64,000 bases of DNA, taken from positions 2,480,001-2,544,000 of the forward strand of contig NZ_CP019067.1 in the NCBI RefSeq assembly GCF_001989615.1, read 5' to 3'. The stretch's first letter is position 1, and each line of letters starts with the position of its first letter. The notes beneath the pieces are model-generated. The model was given only the letters and a program-made list of their open reading frames with translations. It made no database searches and was not told the origin of the DNA. This DNA comes from Halorientalis sp. IM1011 (GTDB lineage: Archaea; Halobacteriota; Halobacteria; Halobacteriales; Haloarculaceae). Positions 8,046 through 17,523 of this stretch are shown here, piece after piece. Made by a program: the position numbers and the translations under genes.

Positions 8046-10388
8046 ATGCGCACAGGCCCCATCCGCGGCGGTGGAACGCTGGTGCTGGCCCTCCTGCTCG
8101 CGCTGTGTGTGGTCGCAGTACCAACTGGCGCGACAGCCGCGTCCCCGGACGACGTGACGATCACTGTCGAACAGGGCGAGGACTGTTACGAGATCGACCC
8201 GCTCGGGAACGGGGACGAGACGGTCGAGGGGTTCTACGACTACGACACCTCGTACAACTACAGCTCGAACGGGACGACCCACCTGCAGGACAACCAGGTC
8301 AGCAACCTCCTGGTGTACCACGGCAGCGAGGGATACAGTCTGGTCCTGGTCCACGACAAGTACGGCGACGCGCCGTACGGCGGCGTCACGTCGATGACGT
8401 TCACCGGACTTCCGACCGACGGCGAGTGGGCCGTCGAGGACGACGGCTACGACGGACGCGACGACCAGTGGAACCACCAGGGTTCCACAAGCGAGGTGGA
8501 CTGGATGTGGTACGAGAACCGAAACGACGGCGGTGCGTTCCGCGGGCTCACCGCGAGCGAGAACGTCTCGATCACCGTCGATCCCGCGTTCAACGAGGAG
8601 GCCGCGACCTGGGGCGAGTGGGACGCCTCGGGCAACGAGAACGACCGAATCGAGGAGTGGCGGCTCTACACCGGGCCCGACGAGACGACCACCCTCGACA
8701 TGAACCAGTCCGTGACGATCTCCAACTCGGGCTGTGACGCTCCGCCGTCGGCCGCGCTCACGGCCCAGCCGGAGACCGCCGCGGTGGACGAGTCGGTCAC
8801 GCTGAACGCGTCCGACGCGACCGACGACGAAGGGATCGCCGGCTACGGCTGGGACTTCGACGGCGACGGTACCATCGACCTGAACACGACGACCCCGACC
8901 GCGGACTACACCTACGACTCGACCGGCGACTACGAGGCCACTGTCACGGTCAGGGACTACGCGAACAACACCGACACCGCGACGACGACGGTGACGATCA
9001 CCGAGGACGGCGGCGACAGCGGTGACGGCGACGAGGAGAACGGCGACGACGGCGACGGAAACGACGGTGACTCGGGCGACGGCGCCGACGGCCCCGACGA
9101 CACGCCGATGGCCGCGCTCACGGGCCCGACGGAGACGACGGTCGGCGAGACGGTGGCGCTCGACGCGAGTGCGTCGTCCGACGGCGACGGGATCGCGAGC
9201 TACGGGTGGAACTTCGATGGCGACACCACCGTCGACCGAACGACTGTCGAACCGACGGTCGAGACGAGTTTCGACGAGTCCGGTACTCACACCGTGACGG
9301 TCACCGTGAAAGACGAGAACGGCAACACGGCGACGGCCGAACATACGATCGAGGTCGGTGCGACCGACGAGGGACCGACCGGCGAGATCGTCGCGCCCGC
9401 CGAGGCGACCGTCGGCGAATCCGTCACCATCGAGGCGACGAGCCTCTCCGACGGCGTCACGCACGTCTGCTGGTACTTCGACGGCGAGACCGGTCCCGAG
9501 GGCCAGACCGTCACGCACACCTTCGAGGAGACCGGGACTCACGAGGTCACGCTGGAACTGCGAGACGAGCAGGGTCGGAAAACGACCGTCGCCACCGAGA
9601 TCGACGTGGTCGCCGACGACCATGACGGCGATTCCGGGGACGAAAACGACGGGTCCGAGGACGGAGATAGCGACGACGGCTCCGAAGACGACTCGGACGA
9701 TAGTGACGAGAACGACGGGTCGGACGAGGACGACTCGGACGAGAGCGACGGTGCAGACGGTGACGACGACGAGTCCGACGACGGATCGGACGGTGCAGGA
9801 GTCGGTGACGTGAACATCAACCCGGACGTGCCGAACCCGCTAGACCTACGGAACGACCGCGGCGACTCGGCGAACGATTCGACGAACGACACGGCGACCG
9901 ACTCGGCGGTGTCGGTCGGGGACGTTCGGACGAGTCGGGAGACCGTCGACGCGGGCTCGCAGGTCGAGATCACCGTCGACTTCGACGGGGCCGACAACGA
10001 GACGGAGCAAGTGCCGCTGACGGTCCACCAGCAGCGTGCGAACGGGACCGACGGCGTGGTCGACGAACTGCCGGTCGCGATCCCCGAGAACGGGACGGGG
10101 ACGGCGTCCGTGGCGACGACGGTGGAGCGACCGGGCGAGTACTTCGCCACCATCGGCAACCGGACGGCCGCCTTCTCCGTGATGGCTGCCGCGCCGAACG
10201 GCACCGACGAGCCACCGGTGACAGAACCCGGGCCGACGGCGGCCGAACCCGCCGACGACCCGGCCGATTCGACCGACGCGGCCGACGATACCACGACCAG
10301 CGCGAACGGTCCCGGATTCGGGACGGTCGTGGCGGCGCTCGGACTGGTGCTATCCGGCCTGCTGGCCGCCCGGCGGCGAGCGAGCTAG
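8046..10388 (+). CDS. PKD-repeat surface protein with PGF-CTERM sorting signal
   Basis: A 780-residue exported protein. A signal peptide (about 1-33, ending GATAA) is followed by a folded N-terminal region of about 190 residues, then three PKD domains (about 230-320, 351-438 and 440-522). The first two carry the YGWDFDGDG/YGWNFDGD core. An Asp/Ser/Glu-rich linker (about 523-585) and a beta-rich domain (about 586-720) follow. The C-terminus has the tripartite sorting signal: PGFG, a hydrophobic segment, then RRR. This is known to be cut by archaeosortase A and lipid-anchored. Many NxS/NxT sites suggest N-glycosylation. ATG 8046 puts the signal peptide at the right place; an in-frame start at 8001 adds an unrelated leader. 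Confidence 0.88.
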   Translation: MRTGPIRGGGTLVLALLLALCVVAVPTGATAASPDDVTITVEQGEDCYEIDPLGNGDETVEGFYDYDTSYNYSSNGTTHLQDNQVSNLLVYHGSEGYSLVLVHDKYGDAPYGGVTSMTFTGLPTDGEWAVEDDGYDGRDDQWNHQGSTSEVDWMWYENRNDGGAFRGLTASENVSITVDPAFNEEAATWGEWDASGNENDRIEEWRLYTGPDETTTLDMNQSVTISNSGCDAPPSAALTAQPETAAVDESVTLNASDATDDEGIAGYGWDFDGDGTIDLNTTTPTADYTYDSTGDYEATVTVRDYANNTDTATTTVTITEDGGDSGDGDEENGDDGDGNDGDSGDGADGPDDTPMAALTGPTETTVGETVALDASASSDGDGIASYGWNFDGDTTVDRTTVEPTVETSFDESGTHTVTVTVKDENGNTATAEHTIEVGATDEGPTGEIVAPAEATVGESVTIEATSLSDGVTHVCWYFDGETGPEGQTVTHTFEETGTHEVTLELRDEQGRKTTVATEIDVVADDHDGDSGDENDGSEDGDSDDGSEDDSDDSDENDGSDEDDSDESDGADGDDDESDDGSDGAGVGDVNINPDVPNPLDLRNDRGDSANDSTNDTATDSAVSVGDVRTSRETVDAGSQVEITVDFDGADNETEQVPLTVHQQRANGTDGVVDELPVAIPENGTGTASVATTVERPGEYFATIGNRTAAFSVMAAAPNGTDEPPVTEPGPTAAEPADDPADSTDAADDTTTSANGPGFGTVVAALGLVLSGLLAARRRAS

Positions 10389-10389
10389 C

Positions 10390-11037
10390 TCACTCCCGCT
10401 GGGCGAGGCCGACGAGGTGCGGGGCCTGCTCGACGATGATCTCCTCGGCCCCGAGGCGGGCGGCGTTCTCGCTGCCGGGGAGACAGAAAACCACGACGCC
10501 GTCGACGACGCCCGCAGTCGCTCGTGTGCCGACGACTTTCGTCCCGATATCGTCGTAGGAGCGCCGCCGGAACAGTTCGCCGAACCCGGGCAACTCCTTG
10601 TCGAACAGCGGGCGGACGGCTTCGACGGTCACGTCGTCGGGGGTGATGCCGGTGCCCCCGGTCGTGACGACGGTGTCCACGTCCCCACGTCCCGCGACGG
10701 CGTCGACGGTGTTTTGGACGCCGTCGTGATCGTCCCTGATCACGTCTCGGACGGCGATCTCGTGGCCCGCGTCGGTCAGGGCGCTCTCGATTGCATCGCC
10801 CGCGGGGTCGTCCTCCCGCGTCCGCGAGGACGATATCGTCACGATGGCCACACCCAGCGACTCGCGGTCGTGTTCGTGGTGGTCGTGATCGTGAGCGTGT
10901 CCGCCGTCGTCCCCGCTGTCGTCGTGTCCCTCATCGTGCCCTTCGGGTTCGTCCGCCCCGGTCGCGTCGGCGGTCGACGGATCGTCGTCTCCATCGTCGA
11001 CCGAGCGGCGCGTGTCGCGTGACTGGAAATCGACCAT
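10390..11037 (-). CDS. moaB: MoaB/Mog-type molybdenum cofactor protein with His-rich leader
   Basis: A 215-residue protein. Residues about 60-215 form a MoaB/MogA molybdopterin-binding domain with the diagnostic TTGGTGITPDD loop and the FCLPGSENAARLGAEEI end; it acts in adenylylation of molybdopterin during Moco synthesis. The first 58 residues are unusual: very acidic with eight histidines between 34 and 56 (HAHDHDHHEH type), resembling metal-storage tails. ATG 11037 begins MVDFQSRDTRRS, which is common at haloarchaeal MoaB N-termini. It is convergent with the surface protein and divergent from the dehydrogenase. Confidence 0.93.
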   Translation of the reverse strand: MVDFQSRDTRRSVDDGDDDPSTADATGADEPEGHDEGHDDSGDDGGHAHDHDHHEHDRESLGVAIVTISSSRTREDDPAGDAIESALTDAGHEIAVRDVIRDDHDGVQNTVDAVAGRGDVDTVVTTGGTGITPDDVTVEAVRPLFDKELPGFGELFRRRSYDDIGTKVVGTRATAGVVDGVVVFCLPGSENAARLGAEEIIVEQAPHLVGLAQRE

Positions 11038-11133
11038 GGCGGTCCTTCCGGTCGCGCGCCCTAAACAGTCCCGCCGCAGGCGCGGACTCGAACAGTCGAC
11101 ACCGTTTTGCATCCGCCGCCCGAGCGACAGGGT

Positions 11134-12174
11134 ATGCAGGCAGTCCAGTTCTCCGAGCACGGCGATACGGACGTCATCGAGTACGACGAGTTCCCGGATC
11201 CGGACCCGGCCGACGACGAGGTACTCTTCGACGTGAAGGCGGCGGCGCTCAACCACCTCGACGTCTGGACCCGGCGCGGCCTCCCGGGGATCGATCTGGA
11301 GATGCCCCACATCCCCGGCAGCGACGCCGCGGGCGTCGTCACCGAGGTCGGCGCGGACGTGGACCGCTTCGAGGAGGGCGACCACGTCGCCGTCTCGGCC
11401 GGTGTCTCCTGTGGCTCGTGTGAGTTCTGCCGCGACGGCGAGCCGACGATGTGCGTGGACTTCCACATCCTCGGCGAACACGTCCGGGGCGTCCACGCCG
11501 AGCAGGCCGCCGTGCCCGCGGACAACCTCGTGCCGGTCCCCGATCACGTCGACTGGGAGGTCGCGGGGTCGGCCTCGCTGGTCTTCCAGACCGCCTGGCG
11601 CATGCTGGTGACGCGGGCCGACCTCCAGCCCGGCGAGAAGGTGCTCGTGCTGGGGGCCAGCGGTGGCGTCGGTCACGCCGCGCTCCAGATCGCGAAATAC
11701 GTCGGCGCGGAGGTGTACGCGACCGCCAGCAGCGAGGAGAAACTCGAGTACGCCGAAGAACTCGGCGCGGACGAGGTCATCAACTACGAGCAGGAGGACT
11801 TCGACGACGCGATCCGCGACATCACGGGCTACCGCGGCGTCGACGTGGTCGTCGACCACATCGGGGCCGCCACCTGGAACAAGTCGCTGGCCAGCCTCGC
11901 GAAGGGCGGCCGGATCGTCACCTGCGGGGCGACCACCGGTCCGAACCCGGAGACGGACGTGAACCGCATCTTCTGGAACCAGCTGGAAGTCATCGGCTCG
12001 ACGATGGGCACCCCCGGCGAGGTCGACGACGTGCTGGAACTGGTCTGGGAGGGCGAGTTCGAGCCCCGCGTCCGGGACACCCTGCCGATGAGCGAGACCG
12101 CCCGCGCCCACGAGATGCTCCAGGACCGCGAAGGCTTTGGGAAGGTCGTCGTGCGGCCCGACAGCGAGCTGTGA
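11134..12174 (+). CDS. Zinc-type alcohol dehydrogenase / quinone oxidoreductase family protein
   Basis: A 346-residue medium-chain dehydrogenase/reductase. The GroES-like N-half has the substrate-side GSDAAGVV and a structural zinc loop with CGSCEFCRDGEPTMC. The Rossmann half has LGASGGVGHAALQIAKY for NAD(P)H. It oxidises or reduces an alcohol, aldehyde or quinone; the substrate is unknown. ATG 11134 (MQAVQF) is the family start; an ATG at 11107 adds a non-homologous leader. The stop overlaps the GTG of the next gene by four bases (GTGA). Confidence 0.9.
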   Translation: MQAVQFSEHGDTDVIEYDEFPDPDPADDEVLFDVKAAALNHLDVWTRRGLPGIDLEMPHIPGSDAAGVVTEVGADVDRFEEGDHVAVSAGVSCGSCEFCRDGEPTMCVDFHILGEHVRGVHAEQAAVPADNLVPVPDHVDWEVAGSASLVFQTAWRMLVTRADLQPGEKVLVLGASGGVGHAALQIAKYVGAEVYATASSEEKLEYAEELGADEVINYEQEDFDDAIRDITGYRGVDVVVDHIGAATWNKSLASLAKGGRIVTCGATTGPNPETDVNRIFWNQLEVIGSTMGTPGEVDDVLELVWEGEFEPRVRDTLPMSETARAHEMLQDREGFGKVVVRPDSEL

Positions 12175-12512
12175 GCGACGACGGCTACGTCCACGAACCG
12201 GGCGCCGTCGAGGGTAGCGACGGCGACACCGATCGGGAGTCCGACGGGCCCGCGGACGGCGACGTCTACCCGCGCAACACCGTCGGCGACGTGGACGAGG
12301 AGTTCGACTGGCGCGGCTGGCTCCTCGTCGCCGCCATCGTGGTCGCCTTTCTCGTCGTCCCGGGTGCGCTGTACGTGCTGCCCGTGGCCCGCGGCAGCGT
12401 CGCCGCCCTCGGCTGGGGGTGGCGACACACCTACCTCGCCCTGCCGCTGATCCCCGCGATCGTGCTGGCAGCGATCGCGGTCTGGTCGGCGGTGCGGTCA
12501 CGGACCGGATAG
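12171..12512 (+). CDS. Small two-TM membrane protein
   Basis: A 113-residue protein starting at GTG 12171, which overlaps the dehydrogenase stop in a GTGA unit. The acidic soluble N-terminus is about 50 residues (ending DEEFDWRGW) and is followed by TM segments LLVAAIVVAFLVVPGALYVL and LALPLIPAIVLAAIAVWSAV. The overlap implies co-translation with the dehydrogenase. No family is recognised; it could be a membrane partner of that enzyme, which is inference. Confidence 0.7.
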   Translation: MSDDGYVHEPGAVEGSDGDTDRESDGPADGDVYPRNTVGDVDEEFDWRGWLLVAAIVVAFLVVPGALYVLPVARGSVAALGWGWRHTYLALPLIPAIVLAAIAVWSAVRSRTG

Positions 12513-12585
12513 TTCCGCTCTCAGTTTTGATATCGGCGAGGGAACCCTTATTCTGGGGGTTGGCGTTGGTCCGATAACCGGAGCG

Positions 12586-14361
12586 ATGCAACTGCAGTAC
12601 ACGCCGTACACCGCGCCCGTGTTCCTCTCGGCAGTGGTGGGTCTCGGTGTCGGTGCGTTCGCGTTCCAGCACCGCGAGCGACCGGGTGCCTTCCCGCTCG
12701 GGGTGTTCATGCTCGGCGCGAGCCTCTGGTCGTTCGCCGAGGGGATGAACCTCGCGGCGGCGACGCTGGGGCCGAAGTTCTTCTGGACGCGCATGGAGAC
12801 GCTGTTCTCGTGTGCGATTCCGATCGCGTGGCTGGCGGTCGTACTGGAGTACACCGGCAACGACGAGTGGCTCACGCCTCGGACGATCGCGCTCCTGCTG
12901 ATCGAACCGGTCGTGGTCGCCGGCGCGATCTCGTTGCGACCGGGGCTGCTGTGGACGGAGATGTCGCTCGCGGAGGCCGCCGGGTTCGTCGCGTTCGAGG
13001 CCACCCACGGAACTGTCTTTCACGTCCACGTCATCTACTCGTACCTGCTGGTGCTGGTCGGCGGGGCCCTGTTGTTGCGGGTCATCCTCTTCGCGGAGGG
13101 GGTCTACCGGACACAGGCCACCGCGCTGTTGATGGCGATGTTCGTCCCGCTCGTCGGGAACGCGCTGTACATCTACGGGTATCTCCCGACGGGCGTCGAC
13201 CCGACGACCGTCGGGTTCCTGCTCAGCGGACTCGTCATCGCGGGCACGATCCTGCGGGGCCAGTTACTGGAACTCGTCCCGGTCGCCCGACATCTCGCAC
13301 GCGACGAGATCCTGGAGAACATGGAGGACCGCGTGATCGTCCTCGACGACAACCAGCGGATCGCCGACATCAACCCCGCGGCCGCGGAGCTGCTCGACCG
13401 GTCGGAGGCCGCCGCCATCGGGGAACGCGTCGAGACGGTCTTTCCCGATGTGGCCGCGCTACTGGACGGGGGCGCCGACACGCACGTCCAGACGGAACTC
13501 TCGCTGGAGACCGACGAGGGCGGCCGGTACTACAACGTCCGGATCTCGCCACTCCGCCGCGTGGGGGGTGCCGTCGCCGGGACGCTGATCAGCCTCCGTG
13601 ACGTGACCGACAAACGCCAGCAGCGCCAGCGGCTCGAAGTGCTCAACCGTCTGCTCAGACACAATCTCCGCAACGAGATGAACGTCGTCGCGGGCAACGC
13701 GGAACTCGTCGAACGCGAACTGGCTGATTCGGACCTCAGTGACCGCCTCGATCGGATCGTCGAGACGGCCACCCGGATCACGGACCAGAGCGACAAGGTC
13801 GGGCAGGTCTCGCGCACGTTCGACGAGGACGGGACGGTGACGGTCGACCTCTGTGAGACCGTCGCAAACGAGGTCCGGGACGCTCGCGACCGTTATCCGG
13901 GCGCGGAGATCACCGCCGACCTGCCGGCGGACCTGGCCGTCGAGGTCGACCCCGCCATCGCCATCGCGCTCGACGAACTCGTCGCCAACGCCGTCGAACA
14001 CAACGACAGCGACCACCCGACGGTGACCGTCCGAATCCGGGACGCGGAGGGCTTCGCGGTGCTCTCAGTCGCCGACGACGGCCCGGGGATCGACCCACAC
14101 GAACTGGCCGTCCTCGAGGAGGGTGAGGAGACGGCGCTCGAACACGGGAGTGGCGTCGGACTCTGGGTCGTCTACTGGACGATCGAGCAGTTCGGCGGGT
14201 ACCTGGAGTTCGAGAACGACGACCGCGGCTGTACCGTCACGGTGTGGCTCCCGGACGCCGACGAGGAGCCGGACGAACAGCGCTCGGACGGATCGCCCCC
14301 GCTCTCCGGGATCAGGCAGGCGCTGGACGCGACGGCGATCGGGTTCTCGGGCGACGACTGA
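12586..14361 (+). CDS. Sensor histidine kinase with 7TM N-terminal domain and PAS
   Basis: 591 residues. About 1-225 form seven TM helices of the histidine-kinase N-terminal 7TM type. A PAS-like domain follows (about 240-340, MEDRVIVLDDNQRIADINPAAAEL). The H-box LLRHNLRNEMN has the phospho-acceptor at about His359. A HATPase domain has an N-box (DELVANAVEHN), DDGPGID and GSGVGLWVV. This is the haloarchaeal HKI variant with R-H-N-L-R. No response regulator gene is adjacent. A TTATT box at about 12548-12552 lies upstream of ATG 12586. Confidence 0.93.
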   Translation: MQLQYTPYTAPVFLSAVVGLGVGAFAFQHRERPGAFPLGVFMLGASLWSFAEGMNLAAATLGPKFFWTRMETLFSCAIPIAWLAVVLEYTGNDEWLTPRTIALLLIEPVVVAGAISLRPGLLWTEMSLAEAAGFVAFEATHGTVFHVHVIYSYLLVLVGGALLLRVILFAEGVYRTQATALLMAMFVPLVGNALYIYGYLPTGVDPTTVGFLLSGLVIAGTILRGQLLELVPVARHLARDEILENMEDRVIVLDDNQRIADINPAAAELLDRSEAAAIGERVETVFPDVAALLDGGADTHVQTELSLETDEGGRYYNVRISPLRRVGGAVAGTLISLRDVTDKRQQRQRLEVLNRLLRHNLRNEMNVVAGNAELVERELADSDLSDRLDRIVETATRITDQSDKVGQVSRTFDEDGTVTVDLCETVANEVRDARDRYPGAEITADLPADLAVEVDPAIAIALDELVANAVEHNDSDHPTVTVRIRDAEGFAVLSVADDGPGIDPHELAVLEEGEETALEHGSGVGLWVVYWTIEQFGGYLEFENDDRGCTVTVWLPDADEEPDEQRSDGSPPLSGIRQALDATAIGFSGDD

Positions 14362-14391
14362 TCGGTCTGCCGACACTCACGAGTCCCGTGG

Positions 14392-15090
14392 TCACCAGTC
14401 GATTACCTGTCGGTCGCGCCAGAACTGCCCGCTGGGGGACCCGGGTTCGAACCGTGCGAGCCACGCGGGCGTGTCCGCGCCCTCTTCGGGACTGCGGTCG
14501 GCGTCCGGCCCGCCCATCGCCGTGCGGGTCCAGCCCGGACAGGCGGCGTTGGCGACGAGGCCCTGATCGCCGTACTCGGCGTCGAGGTAGGTGGTCAGTG
14601 CGTTCAGGCCGGATTTGGAGATTCGATAGGCGGGCATCCCGCGACCGGCGTCGCCCCGGAGCGACGCCAGGGCCGAGGAGACGTTGACGACGCGACTCCC
14701 GTTGCGCCACAGCAGCAGTGGGAGCGCGTACTTCGTGAGCACGAGCGGGCCGCGGAGGTTGGTGGCGAGCGTCTCGTCGATCACACTGGTCGGCATCTCC
14801 GCGAGGGCGGACCGACTGTCCATCACGCCGGCGTTGTTCACGAGAACGTCGAGACGCCCCTTCTCGTCGTCGATGCAGTTGATCGCGTCGACGACCGAAT
14901 CCTCGTCGGTGAGATCGAGTTTCAGCGGGCGCAACTCGGAGGAAGTCACGTCATCTGGGTCGCGGGCACCTGCGTACACCGTCGCGCCGCGGTCCGAGAG
15001 GTCGGCGGCGATGGCCGCTCCGATCCCGCGGGTCGCGCCGGTTACGAGCGCGACCTGACCGCCCAGCGAGTTGTACGTCTCGACCTCCAT
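14392..15090 (-). CDS. Short-chain dehydrogenase/reductase (SDR)
   Basis: A 232-residue classical SDR with the NAD(P)-binding TGATRGIG, LVNNAGVMDS, the catalytic serine region (VVNVSSALAS) and the YxxxK pair in YRISKSG. It oxidises or reduces a carbonyl/alcohol; the substrate is unknown. ATG 15090 (MEVETYNSLGGQVALVTG) fits the family; an upstream in-frame GTG/ATG at 15117 adds nine unlikely residues. It is convergent with the kinase. Confidence 0.9.
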   Translation of the reverse strand: MEVETYNSLGGQVALVTGATRGIGAAIAADLSDRGATVYAGARDPDDVTSSELRPLKLDLTDEDSVVDAINCIDDEKGRLDVLVNNAGVMDSRSALAEMPTSVIDETLATNLRGPLVLTKYALPLLLWRNGSRVVNVSSALASLRGDAGRGMPAYRISKSGLNALTTYLDAEYGDQGLVANAACPGWTRTAMGGPDADRSPEEGADTPAWLARFEPGSPSGQFWRDRQVIDW

Positions 15091-15233
15091 ATTCCCCCTG
15101 GCGACGGCCACTGGCAAAAAGCCGACTCACCAGTTACCAGCCCTGAAAACTCTCTGCACGGGGTTACGCGCGCCATCAGACGACACCTAATTTCACCATA
15201 TAGTTCGTAAATTACTCCAAAGTTGAAGCGAAA

Positions 15234-15243
15234 TATTATATAT
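15234..15243 (+). promoter_or_regulatory. Strong TATA box for the repeat-bearing secreted protein
   Basis: TATTATATAT stands out in a locally AT-rich stretch and follows a purine-rich BRE-like GAAGCGAAA. Transcription would begin near 15262-15268. This favours the ATG at 15278 over the one at 15242, which lies inside the box. Confidence 0.6.
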
Positions 15244-15277
15244 GATGAACGACTTATGCGGACATGGGGGTAGCGGA

Positions 15278-17383
15278 ATGCAAACCTTGCAAGCAAATCG
15301 AAAGTTACTGTACTCAGTCGGGTTGACTGCACTGCTTATCGCCGTAGTGGCGATGGGGATGGTGGCGGTCCAGCCCGCAGCGGCGACAGGAGTATCGACA
15401 CAGACGACGGACGAGGCGGAATTCGGGAACGTTACCGCCGAGGTAACGAAAGAGACGTTGTTCACCGGAAAGGTCTCGAAAGTCGAAGTCACGTACACCG
15501 CACCTGAAGGGGAGACGGTCGACGTTACGGTCGCGGACAAAACGAAGACCGTGACGGCCGACGGGACCGAAAGCTCGGTGACGCTCCGCGTGGGGGCGTT
15601 CTTCTTCTTCGGTGAGGAGTACCCGGTAAACGTCTCGGCGTCCATCCAGGGCGGCGAAACAGTCGAGGGTCAGATCAACGAGGACGACGGCGTGGTCACG
15701 CTCAAGTCCGTCGACGACGGCCCTGCGGCCCCGGCGAACTTCGACGTCACGACGCCGAGCAGCAACTCACCGGTCGTCGAAGGTGAGACGCTGACGGTCG
15801 ACGCGACCGTCGAGAACACCGGCGAATCCGCCGGCACGCAGACGGTCGAACTGAACGTCGCCGGTAGCGTGCAGGACAGCCAGGAGGTCGACCTGGACGC
15901 TGGCGGGAGCGAGGACGTCTCGCTCTCGTGGACGACGGCCGAGGGCGACGCCGGTAACTACACCGCGACGGTCAGCAGCGAGAACGACAGCGCGTCCACC
16001 GACGTGACGGTCACCGAGTCTGTCACGACCGGCACCATCGAGGGTACCGTCACCGACGACAGCGGGAGCGCCATCGAAGGCGCAACCGTCTCGGCTGACG
16101 GCGAATCGACGACGACGGCCGCCGACGGCAGCTACTCGCTGACCGTCGAGGCAGGTGACTACACGGTCGAAGCCAGTGCGAACGGCTACGAGTCCGACTC
16201 CCAGAACGTCACCGTGAACGCGGAAGAGACGACCACGGCCAACTTCTCGCTGACCGAGATCGTGAACGACGGTACCATCGAGGGCACCGTCACCGACGAC
16301 AGCGGGAGCGCCATCGAAGGCGCTACGGTCTCGGCCGACGGCCAGTCGACGACGACGGCCGCCGACGGCAGCTACTCGCTGACCGTCGAGGAAGGCGACT
16401 ACACGGTCGAAGCCAACGCGGATGGCTACCAGTCCGACAACGCCACCGTCACCGTGACGGCCGGCGAGACGACGAGCCAGAACTTCTCGCTCAGTGCGGT
16501 TCAGACGGATGGTACCATCGAGGGCACCGTCACCGACGCGAGTGACAGTGCCATCGAGGGCGCGACCGTCTCGGCCGGCGGGCAGTCCACGACCACCGCC
16601 GCCGACGGCAGCTACTCGCTGACCGTCGAGGAAGGCGACTACACGGTCGAGGCGACCGCCGACGGCTACGAGGCCGACAACGCCACCGTCACCGTGACGG
16701 CCGGCGAGACGACGAGCCAGAACTTCTCGCTCAGCGAGTCCGGACCGGTCTACCAGTCGTTCACTGCGTGGGCCGAGAGCGGCTACCTGCAGGTCGGGAA
16801 CAACTCCCTGCGGTCGGACCTCCCGGACTGTCCGAACGGTGTGCCCGAGAACGAGTCCAAGGGCTGTGTGAAGTTCACGGCCGACTACGACCCGTCGACG
16901 GGTGACTACACGGTCTCGCCGGAGAACTTCCAGTTCCCGCCGATTCCGTTCGACAACACCACGCTGGGGACCGTCCCGGCCAACAACACCGCGACGGACA
17001 CCATCACCGGCAACCTGAACGCCGAGACGGGTGAGGCGTCGTTCAACGCGCCGATCTTCTCGTACCTCGAGGATCCCGCACTCGACGACAGCTGTGGCCT
17101 CGAGGTCAACGTCGAAGGGACGACCGGCGAGAGCGGTGCCCTGACCGGCGAACCCGGTCCGATCCAGGACGACGGCACTGCCCGCGCGACGCTGGTCGAC
17201 GGGACCTTCAGCATTCCCGCAGCGACCCAGGAGACCTGCGGCTTCCTGGCCACCGCCGTCAACAACGACGTCGGCCTGCCCGCACCAGCGGGCGAGAACG
17301 AGATCGTCCAGAACCTCTACATCGAGTTCAGCGAGAACTCGGTCGAGAACAACCCGGACGCCCCGAGCAACTCGGGCAGCTAA
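15278..17383 (+). CDS. Secreted protein with CARDB-like domain and three carboxypeptidase-regulatory-like repeats
   Basis: A 701-residue exported protein. A signal peptide (1-35, ending QPAAA) is followed by a beta-rich region (to about 150), a CARDB-type adhesion domain (about 153-246), then three tandem 80-residue repeats. Each repeat is a carboxypeptidase-regulatory-like beta sandwich with the core GTIEGTVTD...AIEGATVSA...TTTAADGSYSLTVE. The unique C-terminal domain (about 489-701) ends NPDAPSNSGS with no PGF-CTERM, lipobox or TM anchor, so the protein may be released or held by partners. It is acidic with many N-glycosylation sequons. It could be an adhesin or S-layer-associated protein. 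Confidence 0.85.
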   Translation: MQTLQANRKLLYSVGLTALLIAVVAMGMVAVQPAAATGVSTQTTDEAEFGNVTAEVTKETLFTGKVSKVEVTYTAPEGETVDVTVADKTKTVTADGTESSVTLRVGAFFFFGEEYPVNVSASIQGGETVEGQINEDDGVVTLKSVDDGPAAPANFDVTTPSSNSPVVEGETLTVDATVENTGESAGTQTVELNVAGSVQDSQEVDLDAGGSEDVSLSWTTAEGDAGNYTATVSSENDSASTDVTVTESVTTGTIEGTVTDDSGSAIEGATVSADGESTTTAADGSYSLTVEAGDYTVEASANGYESDSQNVTVNAEETTTANFSLTEIVNDGTIEGTVTDDSGSAIEGATVSADGQSTTTAADGSYSLTVEEGDYTVEANADGYQSDNATVTVTAGETTSQNFSLSAVQTDGTIEGTVTDASDSAIEGATVSAGGQSTTTAADGSYSLTVEEGDYTVEATADGYEADNATVTVTAGETTSQNFSLSESGPVYQSFTAWAESGYLQVGNNSLRSDLPDCPNGVPENESKGCVKFTADYDPSTGDYTVSPENFQFPPIPFDNTTLGTVPANNTATDTITGNLNAETGEASFNAPIFSYLEDPALDDSCGLEVNVEGTTGESGALTGEPGPIQDDGTARATLVDGTFSIPAATQETCGFLATAVNNDVGLPAPAGENEIVQNLYIEFSENSVENNPDAPSNSGS
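16030..16740 (+). repeat. Three direct repeats of 240 bp inside the secreted-protein gene
   Basis: Units begin near 16030, 16270 and 16510, a period of exactly 240 bases (80 codons). Units two and three are nearly identical over their second half (CGCCACCGTCACCGTGACGG...), while units one and two match best over the first. This mosaic similarity suggests recent duplication and gene conversion. Confidence 0.9.
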
Positions 17384-17523
17384 TCCGGGCCGCGACGCCG
17401 ACTAACCACTTCATTTTTCGCGACTACACACGACGAGCAGCAGCACTGCTCTCCGTCGTCGGATAGTCGGGCGAGCGGGCACCGAAAACGGCGAGAGAGC
17501 GGTGAACCGTCGAGAATTCGCGG

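Noticed and set aside
7941-9623. 560-codon open frame opposite the PKD surface protein
   Set aside because: Val/Arg-rich low-complexity shadow of the Asp/Thr-rich coding strand; no recognisable domain.
14436-14455. GGTTCGAACC-like string resembling a tRNA T-loop
   Set aside because: It lies inside the SDR coding frame and no acceptor, D or anticodon arms pair around it.
16030-16740. Regular repeats considered as a CRISPR array
   Set aside because: The 240-base period is coding, in frame and far too long; no spacers or cas genes are present anywhere in the window.
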